Source: Alicycliphilus denitrificans_A (GTDB lineage Bacteria > Pseudomonadota > Gammaproteobacteria > Burkholderiales > Burkholderiaceae_C). From it: a DNA stretch of 64,000 nucleotides. The stretch is taken from contig NZ_CP126239.1 in NCBI RefSeq assembly GCF_044792555.1, forward strand, positions 1 through 64,000. The letters are read 5' to 3'. Under the pieces are notes generated by a model. The model worked only from the letters and a program-made list of their open reading frames with translations, made no database searches and was not told the DNA's origin. This document shows positions 43,266 to 52,487 of the stretch, piece after piece. The position numbers and the translations under genes were made by a program. Position 1 is the stretch's first letter. Each line of letters opens with the position of its first letter.

Positions 43266-43439
43266 TTGAAAGCTGAGCCTCGTTGTTTTTAGGAATCAAA
43301 TTGAATCGACAGGAGGAGCAAAAGAACGCTTTTCCCATCCTTCATAGGTTCTGTGATTGATTGAGTATCAGTCCTACATTATTTAGTTGCGCATATCACC
43401 ATGGGCTTATTTGTCTCATGCCAGCGATAGCATAATTTA

Positions 43440-43739
43440 TTGGTGTACGTCTCTGCGCAGGGGGTCAGAACTAAAATAATTGGAATAGCCTTGACTGCGT
43501 TGTACCAACGACATAAGCTGCACTATGTGAACAAAGCGCATTCGTTAGCCTTCGGCCTGACTACCGCCCAACTGCAAGAGTTGGCCAAACAGGCTGTCCG
43601 TGACGCCATAACCAAGAACGTTCAGGCGGGTGTTTCAACAACCGTTCTGCTCAACGGGCGTGTGCAATCGCTCGATGCAAGTGATCTACGACTGCAGTCG
43701 CTCTTGAACGAACGGGACGCGACTGGCCACGAGTCGTAG
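43440..43739 (+). CDS. Hypothetical protein (about 99 aa)
   Basis: No ATG near the start (TTG at 43440), so the true start is uncertain. The C-terminal part has coding character: TTAQLQELAKQAVRDAITKN and VQAGVSTTVLLNGRVQSLD. Small proteins with this pattern occur on plasmids, but I cannot name the family. Confidence 0.4.
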   Translation: MVYVSAQGVRTKIIGIALTALYQRHKLHYVNKAHSLAFGLTTAQLQELAKQAVRDAITKNVQAGVSTTVLLNGRVQSLDASDLRLQSLLNERDATGHES

Positions 43740-44511
43740 TGCGGAGGAACTTCATCTGGGCTGCTGTGCCCGTCATCGAAATCTCGAACTTCGTAGGGGT
43801 CATGGAGGCCGACCAGCTTTGACAACTGAGGTTGGCTCTGCGGGGGAAGCGTCCCGCGACTCCGAATTGCGGAATAAATGCTCCTATTTGGCGGTTCATA
43901 TATCGGAGCATATAGGGGCAGCGGGCTACTTCAGGCTGATCTGAGCCATTAGCATTTCAGTACCTGAACGGCAGCAAACGCCAACACCACTCATTGAACT
44001 CCAACGTTGCTGACCGGCGGCTTCATCGTCGGAACCAGTCAGTCGAACGTGGAGCAGGCCAAGCAAATACCCGAACGACAGCTTATGCGCGCAGCGACAG
44101 ACTCCTGTCAACCTTTCGCGGCTGCGAGTCAGCGTGCTTGAAAGCGGTAACTCAATTCGCCGGGTGGCGGGCAACGCGTGACTTGAATGGGCAAACGTCC
44201 GATCTGTGGCGGCTCACTCGCCATAGAAAATATCAACGCAAGGCTGAACGGGCGCAAGTTCGCCGGCACTGCCCGTGCCAACGTCTGCGACCAGGCTAAG
44301 AGCAAGGCGGGCGCACAACTTGAGCTTACAAGGGCGTTGCGAAAGTCTCCAAATGACGTAGTGTTGATTTCCACGCAGAAGTGACCCACTATCTCCCCGG
44401 AAATCAACAGCCCTACACAAAGATCGCTCGGCGTTGGCTGTTGCTTGGCCAATCGGCGCAAATCAATAGCCAGAGATACTGTTCGGGCACTCTTACCAAC
44501 TTGCTCGTGTC
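43740..44511. other. Stretch without recognisable gene downstream of merA
   Basis: About 770 bases. Frames exist on both strands, but none shows a family feature. merD, merE or transposon ends, often found behind merA, are not seen. Confidence 0.4.
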
Positions 44512-46194
44512 TCATCCTGCGCAGCAAGAAAGCTGCTTGACGTCTTTGCTAAAGGTCTGCGCCGCGAGCTTGAGTCCCTCGACCATCGTCAAATAGGGGA
44601 ACAACTGGTCGGCCAGGTCATGCACTGTCATGCGGTGTCGAATTGCCAGGGTCGCCGTCTGGATCAGTTCGCCAGCTTCCGGCGCGACCGCCTGCACGCC
44701 AATCAAGTGCCCGGTGGTATCGGTCACCAGCTTGATAAAACCACGCGTGTCGAAGTTGGCGAGCGCACGTGGCACGTTGTCCAGCGTCAACAGCCGGCTG
44801 TCGGTCTCAATGCCGCCATTGCGCGCTCCTGCTTCGGTGTAGCCCACGGTTGCTACTTGTGGATCGGTGAACACCACGGCGGGCATCGCGGTCAGGTCGA
44901 GTGCCGCTTCCCCACCGGTCATGTTGATGGCCGCGCGCGTGCCTGCGGTTGCGGCCACATAGACGAATTGAGGCTGGTCGGTGCAATCGCCTGCCGCGTA
45001 AATGTTCCGGCCACTGGTGCGCATGCCCTTGTCAACGACGATGCCCCCCTGCGCATTGACTGTGACCCCCGCCGCGTCCAGCGCGAGGCTGTGCGTGTTC
45101 GGTGTCCGCCCCGTTGCGACCAGCAGCCTGTCAGCGCGGATATCTCCGTGCCCCGTCGTCAGCACAAATTCACCGTCAACATGCGCGACCTGGCTGGCTT
45201 CCCTGTGCTCCAGCACCTCGATGCCTTCGGCACGAAAAGCAGCAGTCATGGCCTCTCCGATGGCCGGGTCCTCCCGGAAAAACAAGGTGCTGCGCGCCAG
45301 AATCACTACTTTGCTGCCTAGCCGGGCAAAAGCCTGGGCCAGCTCCAGCGCCACCACCGACGAGCCAATCACAGCCAGCCGTTCGGGAACGGTGGCACTG
45401 GCGAGCGCCTCCGTCGAAGTCCAGTAGGGTGACTCTTTCAAACCCGGAATCGGCGGTAGGGCCGGGCTGGCTCCTGTCGCGACCAAACAGCGGTCGAACA
45501 CCACGATCTGCTCGTCCCCCTCGCTCAAACGGACGACAAGGCTCCGATCGTCCTTGAAACGCGCTTCACCGTGCAACACCGTGATGCCTGGGTTGCCGTC
45601 CAGGATGCCTTCGTACTTGGCATGGCGGAGTTCTTCGACACGTGCCTGCTGCTGCGCTAGCAACCGCTCGCGCAGGATCGTCGGCGGTGTGGGTGACATG
45701 CCCCCATCGAACGGGCTTTCTCGGCGCAGATGCGCGATATGCGCGGCGCGGATCATGATTTTGGACGGCACACAGCCAATGTTCACACAAGTTCCGCCGA
45801 TGGTGCCTCGCTCCACCAGCGTGACGTGCGCGCCTTGCTCGACGGCCTTCAGTGCTGCCGCCATAGCGGCTCCACCACTTCCGATCACGGCTATTTGCAG
45901 CGGACGCTCGTTGCCACGGCGCTTGTCAGCGCCCCCTGTCCACTGACGCACCTGATCGAGCGATCCAGCGTGGTTGTGTTTGGGGGGGACATCGGCGAGC
46001 ATTGCTTTGTAGCCCAGTCTGGCCACAGCGGCAGTCAGAGCATCGGGCAATGTGCCCGGCAGGGTGACAAGTTGGGCAGTGCCTTCGGGGTGGGAGACAA
46101 ATGCCGACTGTACGCCGGGCACGTCTTCCAAGGCTTTTTTGACGTGTGCCGCACACGAACCGCAGGTCATGCCGGTGATTGTCAGATGGGTCAT
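44512..46194 (-). CDS. merA: Mercuric reductase MerA
   Basis: 560-residue flavoprotein that reduces Hg(II) to Hg(0) with NADPH. The N-terminal heavy-metal domain has GMTCGSC at residues 8-14. The FAD segment reads IAVIGSGGAAMAAALKA, the redox-active pair is C136/C141 in GGTCVNIGCVPSK, NADPH and interface motifs follow, and the C-terminal metal-binding cysteines are C557-C558. All key residues are present. Last gene of the merTPA operon on the minus strand. Confidence 0.97.
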   Translation of the reverse strand: MTHLTITGMTCGSCAAHVKKALEDVPGVQSAFVSHPEGTAQLVTLPGTLPDALTAAVARLGYKAMLADVPPKHNHAGSLDQVRQWTGGADKRRGNERPLQIAVIGSGGAAMAAALKAVEQGAHVTLVERGTIGGTCVNIGCVPSKIMIRAAHIAHLRRESPFDGGMSPTPPTILRERLLAQQQARVEELRHAKYEGILDGNPGITVLHGEARFKDDRSLVVRLSEGDEQIVVFDRCLVATGASPALPPIPGLKESPYWTSTEALASATVPERLAVIGSSVVALELAQAFARLGSKVVILARSTLFFREDPAIGEAMTAAFRAEGIEVLEHREASQVAHVDGEFVLTTGHGDIRADRLLVATGRTPNTHSLALDAAGVTVNAQGGIVVDKGMRTSGRNIYAAGDCTDQPQFVYVAATAGTRAAINMTGGEAALDLTAMPAVVFTDPQVATVGYTEAGARNGGIETDSRLLTLDNVPRALANFDTRGFIKLVTDTTGHLIGVQAVAPEAGELIQTATLAIRHRMTVHDLADQLFPYLTMVEGLKLAAQTFSKDVKQLSCCAG

Positions 46195-46265
46195 GCGACA
46201 GATCCTTTTTGCTTGTGCGCGCCAGGTAACGGCATCACATGCGCTGCAGTGCAGTTGTCAATGCT

Positions 46266-46541
46266 TCACCGCTTGACACTGGATGGAAACCCCACCTCTG
46301 CGGTTGCCTTGGTCAGCTTCTGCACGCTGGTCTTTGCGTCATCGAAGGTGACAGCTGCGTCGCGCGTCTCAAAGGTCACCTCAACTTCGCTAACGCCTTC
46401 GATCTTGGAAAGCGCTTTTTTGACGATGATCGGGCAGGTGGTGCAGGTCATGCCGGGAATGGCCAGCATGACGGTCTGGGTGGCGGCCCACACGGGGACA
46501 ACGGCCAGGGTGAGCGCCAGGGAGGCAAGTAGTTGTTTCAT
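46266..46541 (-). CDS. merP: Periplasmic mercury-binding protein MerP
   Basis: 91 residues with a signal peptide (about 1-19, cleaved after WAA) and one heavy-metal domain with IPGMTCTTCPIIVKKAL carrying the two Hg-binding cysteines. It passes Hg(II) to MerT. It is 15 bp downstream of merT and about 70 bp upstream of merA. Confidence 0.95.
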   Translation of the reverse strand: MKQLLASLALTLAVVPVWAATQTVMLAIPGMTCTTCPIIVKKALSKIEGVSEVEVTFETRDAAVTFDDAKTSVQKLTKATAEVGFPSSVKR

Positions 46542-46556
46542 GAAGAACTCCTGTGA

Positions 46557-46907
46557 TCAATAGAAAAATGGCATGACATAGGGGAACCCGAGCGCGACCA
46601 CAATCAGTGCGGCCACGCTCCAGAAAATAAGCTTGTAGGCAGCTCGCACCTGGGGAATCGCGCAGATCTCCCCCGGTTTACAGGCTTGCACCGGGCGGTA
46701 AATGCGCCGCCAGGCGAAGAACAGCGCCACCAGCGCTACGCCGATGAAGATCGGGCGGTAGGGCTCCAGCACTGTCAGGTTGCCAATCCATGCCCCGCTG
46801 AATCCCAGGGCAATCAGAACCAGCGGTCCGAGGCAGCAAGTCGAGGCAAGGATGGCCGCCAGCCCTCCGGCGAAGAGCGCTGTGCGCCCGTTGTTTGGCT
46901 CCGACAT
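46557..46907 (-). CDS. merT: Mercuric ion transporter MerT
   Basis: 116-residue inner-membrane protein with three hydrophobic helices. The Cys pair CCLGPLVLIALGFSG in the first helix and the second pair in QACKPGEICAIPQ between helices 2 and 3 are the residues that relay Hg(II) to MerA. First gene after the mer promoter. Usual length, no lesion. Confidence 0.96.
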   Translation of the reverse strand: MSEPNNGRTALFAGGLAAILASTCCLGPLVLIALGFSGAWIGNLTVLEPYRPIFIGVALVALFFAWRRIYRPVQACKPGEICAIPQVRAAYKLIFWSVAALIVVALGFPYVMPFFY

Positions 46908-46941
46908 GCGCTTGACCTTTCAAAATTGGTTGAATCACGTA

Positions 46942-46972
46942 ACCTTACTTCCGTAGTCATGTACGGAGTCAA
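46942..46972 (-). promoter_or_regulatory. merTPA promoter with MerR operator
   Basis: Minus strand -35 TTGACT (46967-46972) and -10 TAAGGT (46942-46947) with a 19-bp spacer that contains the dyad CCGTACATGACTACGG (46951-46966). The long spacer and dyad are the hallmark of MerR-activated promoters. merR starts at 46978 on the other strand. Confidence 0.9.
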
Positions 46973-46977
46973 GGGGT

Positions 46978-47403
46978 ATGAAAGCCAATTTGGAGAGTTT
47001 TACGATCGGCGCCTTTGCCGAGGCGGCCGGGGTCAATGTGGAGACCATCCGGTTCTATCAGCGCAAGGGGTTGTTGCCTGAGCCGGACAAGCCTCACGGC
47101 AGCATTCGCCGCTATGGAGAGGCAGATGTGACGCGGGTGCGCTTCGTCAAAGCGGCTCAGCGCCTGGGCTTCAGCCTGGATGCAATAGCCGAGCTGCTGC
47201 GGCTAGACGATGGAACTCATTGTGAAGAAGCCAGCGCACTGGCGGAGTCCAAGCTCAAGGATGTGCGCGAGAAGATAGCCGACTTGGCACGCATGGAGTC
47301 GGTGCTGTCTGAACTGGTATGCGCCTGTCATGCGAGAAAAGGGAATGTCTCCTGCCCACTGATTGCATCGCTGCAGGACGGCGAAAACCTCTCGCCGCCG
47401 TAA
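46978..47403 (+). CDS. merR: Mercury-responsive regulator MerR
   Basis: 141 residues. The HTH (FTIGAFAEAAGVNVETIRFYQRKGLLP) and coiled linker are typical. The three Hg(II)-binding cysteines are seen in DDGTHCEEA and VCACHARKGNVSCP. It is divergent from merTPA and binds the 46951-46966 dyad, repressing without mercury and unwinding the promoter with it. Confidence 0.95.
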   Translation: MKANLESFTIGAFAEAAGVNVETIRFYQRKGLLPEPDKPHGSIRRYGEADVTRVRFVKAAQRLGFSLDAIAELLRLDDGTHCEEASALAESKLKDVREKIADLARMESVLSELVCACHARKGNVSCPLIASLQDGENLSPP

Positions 47404-47472
47404 TGAGGTGCCTGAGCACACCGGCAACGGCCACTGATCGCCTCCTTTCCTCATTCAAAACCCAAGGTAACT

Positions 47473-47677
47473 ATGAAAGCTCTCTTTCCCTGAGGAATAC
47501 AAAAAGGCCCGTCCTGCGACCGGCGTGAAACGGACCAAGGAAGGCAGTACAGCAGGGGGGGGGGTAGGCACTGGCCTCGCCGATACCAACAAGGCTGAAG
47601 CGCGTGATCAGGAGAAAGCCAATGCGCGTGAAGCTATGCCGCACAAGGAAGCCACACCGGGTTCACCCCCCAAGTAA
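47473..47677 (+). pseudogene. Small hypothetical gene with a one-base frameshift
   Basis: ATG at 47473 gives MKALFP and a stop because of CCC at 47488-47490. With CC, the frame continues EEYKKARPATGVKRTKEGST, LADTNKAEARDQEKANARE, AMPHKEATPGSPPK and stops at 47675. The hydrophilic product of about 67 residues is consistent through 200 bases, so a single inserted C is the likely lesion. The gene also holds a run of ten G (47555-47564). Confidence 0.5.
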
Positions 47678-48025
47678 TTCCGATACAGAGGGCGGTCACA
47701 ATAGTCCAAACTTAGGGACACTCGGTCGACAATTGTCACGTCAGGGCGAGGGCTCGCTGGGGAAACGTACATGTCAATGTCCGCCGCGATAGACGTGTGC
47801 CCAAGCAGATACTTTAGGGTACGGACGCGTAGCCAGGAGGGCAAATGCCCAGCCTCAGTGAGCGCATCTGCAATCGTCTGACGATCTTCAGCACTCTTCA
47901 CGGTGAGCATGCACTTGGACATGTCCACCTGTATTTTGTAATCGGGATCTGCGATCTGCAGTGTCTGGTTCACCATCCCGGCACTGTGTCCACAAGGTCA
48001 TGTTGGGAAGCTGGAATTCATTCAT
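47608..48025 (-). pseudogene. Copper-chaperone-like HMA gene fused to a recombinase tail
   Basis: From ATG at 48025 the minus strand reads MNEFQLPNMT, then needs a one-base shift to give CGHSAGMVNQTLQIADPDYK and VKSAEDRQTIADALTEAGH. This is a CopZ-type heavy-metal domain with the metal-binding CxxC changed to CxxS. Directly in frame it runs into VRTLKYLLGHTSIAADIDMY, the C-terminal box of a tyrosine recombinase. The result is a chimera of two dead gene pieces. Confidence 0.6.
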
Positions 48026-48086
48026 CTTTCGCCTCATGGCAAAAAGTTAAGAAGAATCTAGTCTCCGCCTTGCGATGAAGGCAAAG

Positions 48087-48521
48087 TCAATCGCTTTTTC
48101 CTCCATGGCACACACCCGCTTCGCCATGTGCGGCCGCAACAAGCTCGTTGAGAATTCCACAACTCAGATTTGCGTGCTCTCCACTGCATGCTGAGCGCAG
48201 TTGCAGCAGTTGGTTTTCCAACGCCATCATGCTGACGAGGCGAGCGCGCAGCCGACGTAGCTGGTCGTCGATCAAATGGTTGACGTCTGCGCACGCCTCT
48301 TGCGGGGCATCCAATGCACCCAATAAGCTCTTCACGTCAGCCAGCGGGATGTCCAGCGCCCTGCAGTGCCGCACAAACGACAACCGCTCCAGGTGGGCCG
48401 GAGCGTAGTTGCGATAGCCATTGGCCAGCCGCGCGGGTAGAGGCAAGAGGCCTTCCTTTTCGTAAAAACGGATCGTTTCGGCTTCAACGCCTGTGGCGGC
48501 AGCCAGTTGCTTGATCTGCAT
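48087..48521 (-). CDS. CadR/PbrR-type MerR-family metal regulator
   Basis: 144 residues. N-terminal MerR HTH (IKQLAAATGVEAETIRFYEKEGLLP), helical dimer region, and the metal site with Cys in EACADVNHL, SACSGEHANLSCG and VCHGG. This arrangement (C near 78, C near 113 and 119, terminal Cys/His) is typical of Cd/Pb/Zn sensors. It is divergent from the P-type ATPase gene and should activate it from the promoter at 48550. Confidence 0.88.
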   Translation of the reverse strand: MQIKQLAAATGVEAETIRFYEKEGLLPLPARLANGYRNYAPAHLERLSFVRHCRALDIPLADVKSLLGALDAPQEACADVNHLIDDQLRRLRARLVSMMALENQLLQLRSACSGEHANLSCGILNELVAAAHGEAGVCHGGKSD

Positions 48522-48549
48522 TTGTGAGGTCGGGGGGTGTTCGGGAGAC

Positions 48550-48580
48550 TTGACACTGTAGCGACTCCAAGGTTTCCAAT
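48550..48580 (+). promoter_or_regulatory. Metal-responsive promoter of the P-type ATPase gene
   Basis: -35 TTGACA (48550-48555) and a -10-like TCCAAT (48575-48580) with a 19-bp spacer holding an imperfect dyad (CTGTAGCGACTCCAAG), the form recognised by CadR/PbrR regulators. Confidence 0.6.
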
Positions 48581-48603
48581 CGAGGCATCAATGAGAGAAA
48601 TTT

Positions 48604-50925
48604 ATGAAATCCTGCTGCGACGAAGCACAAAAACCAACCTCCCAGGACCCATGCTGCGCTACAGCCACTCCCGTCTCTACTCAGCTTGATTCCTGCTGCG
48701 CCAGCCCGGTTGCGGCCTCCTCAGATACTTGCTGTACCCCACATTCGATAGCAACTGCAGCGCCTTCGACTACAAATGGGCGTGGCCCCCAAGGAGCCAT
48801 GTTCCGTATTGAAGCCATGGACTGCGCAGCCGAAGAAAGTGAGATCCGCCGCGCGCTGGAGCTAATTGCCGGGGTGCGCGCCCTGGGGTTTCAGCTCGGC
48901 GCACGCACGCTGACCATTGACGCACCTGATGCTGTGATTCCTCAAGCCTTGGCGGCCATTCGCAAGGCAGGGTTCGACCCGCAGCCCGTGGCAACCGCTG
49001 CGGCAACGGGCGAAGCCCCTGGGCGGGCCTCCACCACCGACGAACTCGGGCGTATGGGGTTGGCGCTGGGCCTGGCCGTCTGCGCCGAAGCCGTGGCCTT
49101 CTTCTCTCCAGACACGCTGGCCTTCAAGGGCATTGGCATGGCCCTGGCGGCGGCGGCCATCTGGCTGGCGGGCTTTTCCACCTACCGCAAGGGGTTTGCC
49201 GCCTTGCTGCAGGGACGGCTGAACATCAATGCGCTGATGACGGTGGCCGTGACCGGCGCGTTTCTCATTGGCCAATGGCCAGAAGCCGCCATGGTGATGG
49301 CCCTCTATGCCATTGCTGAATTGATCGAAGGCCGCGCGGTAGACCGTGCACGCAATGCCATCAAGAGCCTGTTGGATCTCACGCCCGAGACGGCCGAAGT
49401 ACGCCAGCCTGACGGCAGCTGGAAATCGGTGGCCGCTGCACAGGTTCCCGTCAACGCCATCGTCCGGGTCAGGCCGGGCGAGCGCATGCCGCTGGACGGC
49501 ACGGTGGCCGTTGGGACCAGCGCAGTCAACCAGGCGCCGGTCACGGGAGAGAGCATTCCGGTGGACAAGGTTCCTGGAGATCCCGTGTTTGCTGGCACCA
49601 TCAACGAAACAGGCACCCTGGAGGTGATGGTCACGGCAGAGGCCAGCAACACCACCTTGGCCCGCATCATTCACTCGGTGGAACAGGCGCAGGGCTCACG
49701 CGCCCCCACACAGCAGTTCGTGGACCGGTTTGCTGCCATTTACACCCCGGCTGTGTTCATCATGGCCGTTCTTGTGGCGACGCTCACTCCGGTCTTTATG
49801 GACCTGACGTGGGTGGATGCCGTCTACAAGGCTCTGGTACTGCTGGTCATCGCCTGCCCCTGTGCGCTGGTGATCGCAACGCCGGTGACGGTGGTCAGTG
49901 GTCTGGCTTCTGCGGCCCGGCGTGGCATCCTCATCAAGGGCGGGGTTTACCTGGAAGACGCGCACAAACTCAAGGCCATTGCGCTCGACAAGACCGGCAC
50001 GATCACGGAAGGAAAACCCAAACTGGTGGCCCAGCACGTGCTGGCCAGAACGTATCCCGAAACCCAGATTCTGGGCTGGGCGGCGGACCTGGCCGGTCAC
50101 TCTGACCACCCCGTGTCCAAGGCCATCGCGCAAGGACTGTCTGCTGGCCAGGGCATCGTGGCAGGCTTCACGGCCCTTGCCGGACGTGGTGTGGAAGCCC
50201 AGCTTGAAGGCCAACCCCTGATTCTGGGGAATCACCGGCTCATCGAGGAACGGGGTCTTTGCAGCCCCGCCATTGAGGCGCTGCTACAGGCACAGGAATC
50301 GCAGGGCCGCACGGTGACCCTTCTGGCCAGTCAATCGGAGGTTCTTGCCATCTTTGCGGTGGCCGACACCATCAAGGACAGCTCACGGGAGGCCATCGCC
50401 CAGCTACACGCGCTGGGAATCGCCTCGGTCATGCTGACCGGAGACAACCAAGCCACGGCAGAGACCATCGCCAAACAGGCGGGCATCGACCAGGCGCATG
50501 GAAACCTGCTGCCAGAAGACAAGCTGTCGGCCATTGAGCAGATGCAGGCCCAGTACGGTGCCACGGCGATGACGGGGGATGGCATCAATGACGCACCTGC
50601 GCTGGCACGCGCCGACATCGGCCTTGCCATGGGTGCAGCAGGAACCGACACGGCCATGGAGGCTGCAGATATCGTCATCATGAACGACGATTTGCGCCGC
50701 ATCCCCGAAGTCATCCAGCTCTCCAAGCGCACGCGGAGCATCCTTCTTCAGAACATCATGCTGGCGCTGGGCATCAAGACGGTGTTCCTCGTGCTTGCGG
50801 TCTTTGGGAATGCGTCGATGTGGATGGCGGTTTTTGCGGACATGGGGGCCAGCCTCCTGGTGGTCGGCAACGGGCTGAGGCTGCTGCGCGGTGCGCGCGC
50901 TCACGCGATCCGCGCTTTAGGTTAG
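48604..50925 (+). CDS. cadA: Cd/Zn/Pb-exporting P1B-type ATPase
   Basis: 773 residues. The N-terminal 60 residues hold four CC pairs (SCCDEAQ, PCCATAT, SCCASPV, TCCTPHS), an unusual Cys-rich metal-binding tail. A degenerate heavy-metal domain follows (FRIEAMDCAAEESEIRRAL) with only one Cys. Core motifs: C418-P419-C420 in the transport helix, DKTGTITEG with phosphorylated D462, MTGDGINDAPAL. It exports Cd, Zn or Pb to the periplasm. Complete; controlled by the divergent MerR-type regulator. Confidence 0.94.
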   Translation: MKSCCDEAQKPTSQDPCCATATPVSTQLDSCCASPVAASSDTCCTPHSIATAAPSTTNGRGPQGAMFRIEAMDCAAEESEIRRALELIAGVRALGFQLGARTLTIDAPDAVIPQALAAIRKAGFDPQPVATAAATGEAPGRASTTDELGRMGLALGLAVCAEAVAFFSPDTLAFKGIGMALAAAAIWLAGFSTYRKGFAALLQGRLNINALMTVAVTGAFLIGQWPEAAMVMALYAIAELIEGRAVDRARNAIKSLLDLTPETAEVRQPDGSWKSVAAAQVPVNAIVRVRPGERMPLDGTVAVGTSAVNQAPVTGESIPVDKVPGDPVFAGTINETGTLEVMVTAEASNTTLARIIHSVEQAQGSRAPTQQFVDRFAAIYTPAVFIMAVLVATLTPVFMDLTWVDAVYKALVLLVIACPCALVIATPVTVVSGLASAARRGILIKGGVYLEDAHKLKAIALDKTGTITEGKPKLVAQHVLARTYPETQILGWAADLAGHSDHPVSKAIAQGLSAGQGIVAGFTALAGRGVEAQLEGQPLILGNHRLIEERGLCSPAIEALLQAQESQGRTVTLLASQSEVLAIFAVADTIKDSSREAIAQLHALGIASVMLTGDNQATAETIAKQAGIDQAHGNLLPEDKLSAIEQMQAQYGATAMTGDGINDAPALARADIGLAMGAAGTDTAMEAADIVIMNDDLRRIPEVIQLSKRTRSILLQNIMLALGIKTVFLVLAVFGNASMWMAVFADMGASLLVVGNGLRLLRGARAHAIRALG

Positions 50926-51337
50926 ATCCAGGGGGGCGTCAACGTGCTGATGGTGCACGTCAGCGGGAAGCGCCCCGGCATCTACCTTGAGCCTTATGGA
51001 CAAGGCTGTCACGGGATCGACCGCCGCCGCGACGACTTCGTGCAGTCCGAGCGCGTCGGTCCATCGAGCCTCGTCGCCAAATGTGTCATATCGGAAGACG
51101 TCCCGACCACTGTGCAGTCAGCGCCTCTTGGGCGGCTCTTGGTCATCGACCACAGTGCCCCTCCGCAAGCGACGGCAGCCGTGGCGGTCACACCGATCAG
51201 TATTGCAAGACGCCACACCGACGAGCGGCGTGTCTAACAACCTGCATATTTCATATCTTTGCCTCCAATCGACCATGGATTCCGGCATCCCAGCAGCGCA
51301 ACTGAATGTCAGATCGACCCTCGTGCTCGCGACAGTA
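50926..51337. other. Stretch with no firm gene behind cadA
   Basis: About 410 bases. A minus-strand frame at 51009-51218 (MWRLAILIGVTATAAVACGG) begins like a lipoprotein or secreted peptide of 69 residues, but its second half has no recognisable features. I give it low weight. Confidence 0.3.
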
Positions 51338-51748
51338 CTAAGGAGCGGGCTTGCACGCCTCGCCGAGATGCGAAGCCACCTTCAGCCAGGCGATCAGGTC
51401 CGACCGCTCGGCTGCGTCTTTTACGCCGGCGTAGCCCATGGATGTTCCAGGTAACGCTGTCATGGGGTCCTTCAAGAAAACGTGGAGCGACTTCTCATCC
51501 CATACCCACTGACTCTCTCGCATAGCTTTGGAATAGGCGCTGTATCCGGGCGCGGTGCCAGCACGGCGCCCAAACAGCCCGCAGTGCTGGGGCCCCGTGC
51601 GATTGCCCTCGATCGCGTGGCAGGCGGCGCAGCGCGCGTATATCTGCTCACCGCGTGCCAGCGATGCTGCGTCTGGCGCCGCGCGGGCATCGGCGGCGAG
51701 CAGGCCGCCCGCCAGCCCCAGAGCCACGACAAGGCAGCGCGGCTTCAT
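51338..51748 (-). CDS. Class I c-type cytochrome
   Basis: 136 residues with a signal peptide (about 1-23, cleaved after ARA) and one heme site CAACH near residue 41. The distal ligand Met is in ALPGTSMGYAGV, so this is a soluble periplasmic cytochrome similar to cytochrome c2/c550. Its ATG overlaps the stop of the ferritin-like gene (ATGA). It needs the Ccm system encoded at the start of the window or its equivalent. Confidence 0.88.
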   Translation of the reverse strand: MKPRCLVVALGLAGGLLAADARAAPDAASLARGEQIYARCAACHAIEGNRTGPQHCGLFGRRAGTAPGYSAYSKAMRESQWVWDEKSLHVFLKDPMTALPGTSMGYAGVKDAAERSDLIAWLKVASHLGEACKPAP

Positions 51749-52338
51749 GACATGAAGGCTGAAGGCACGGGCGCCTCGCCCAGGACCTGGCGCAGCACGG
51801 CCCAGTGCATGGCCTCGTCGCCCAGGATGCTCGCGGCGACCTGCGCCAGCGTACGGTCAGCAAACAAGGGGACGGCGCCCAGGTAGGCCGAGATGGCGCC
51901 GCGCTCCAAGCCGGCCGCGAAGCGCAGCACGTCGGCTTCCACCTTGAGCTTTTCCACGGGAAACTGGTATTTTTCCTTGGATGCCACGGGTTTGCCACCG
52001 AGCTTTTGCACCGTGCTGGCAATGGCCGCCGCATGCTCCTTGTGGTGCCCCTGGAACGTGACGGCTATCGGCAGCACCGCCTTGCTCAGCAGGCCGCTTT
52101 CCGCGCCCACCTGGTAGGCCGCCACCGCCTCCAGTTCAGCGCCAAGGGCGGTATTGAGGATGCGCACATCAGCCTCCAGCTCCTGGGCGCTCACCTTGGC
52201 ACCGGCGGCCAGCGCGTCGCGCCCGCCCAGCAAAGCCACGGCGCTTGCGGACAGCACGGCTGCGCCGGATGCCGACATGGCACGTCGGCGCGAGAGAAAC
52301 AAGGCCTGCGAGGGGACGTAAATGGAAGTGCTCTTCAT
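51745..52338 (-). CDS. Tat-exported ferritin-like domain protein
   Basis: About 197 residues from ATG at 52338. The leader LSRRRAMSASGAAVLSASAVAL is a twin-arginine signal. The mature part is a four-helix ferritin-like domain with metal ligands likely in ELEAVAAYQVGAESG, FQGHHKEHAAAI, GLERGAISAYLG and GDEAMHWAVLR. Such proteins follow ECF sigma factors in several betaproteobacteria; the role, perhaps in oxidative stress or iron, is not known. Coupled to the cytochrome gene. Confidence 0.85.
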   Translation of the reverse strand: MKSTSIYVPSQALFLSRRRAMSASGAAVLSASAVALLGGRDALAAGAKVSAQELEADVRILNTALGAELEAVAAYQVGAESGLLSKAVLPIAVTFQGHHKEHAAAIASTVQKLGGKPVASKEKYQFPVEKLKVEADVLRFAAGLERGAISAYLGAVPLFADRTLAQVAASILGDEAMHWAVLRQVLGEAPVPSAFMS

Positions 52339-52487
52339 GGTTTTCTCCGTGGGTTGATGAACCGTTGCGCCGACACCTGGAACGGCCGGCAAATTTGAAT
52401 AAGGTGACTCTGGCCAGGCGCGGCGCTGCAGGCCATACGCGCGGTACGGCCAGACGGGATGGCGTCGCGGGGGTGTTTTGGCTGTGC

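Noticed and set aside
44129..44527. 132-codon minus-strand frame behind merA (merD or merE candidate)
   Set aside because: No MerD HTH and no MerE membrane or Cys pattern could be seen; composition is not convincing.
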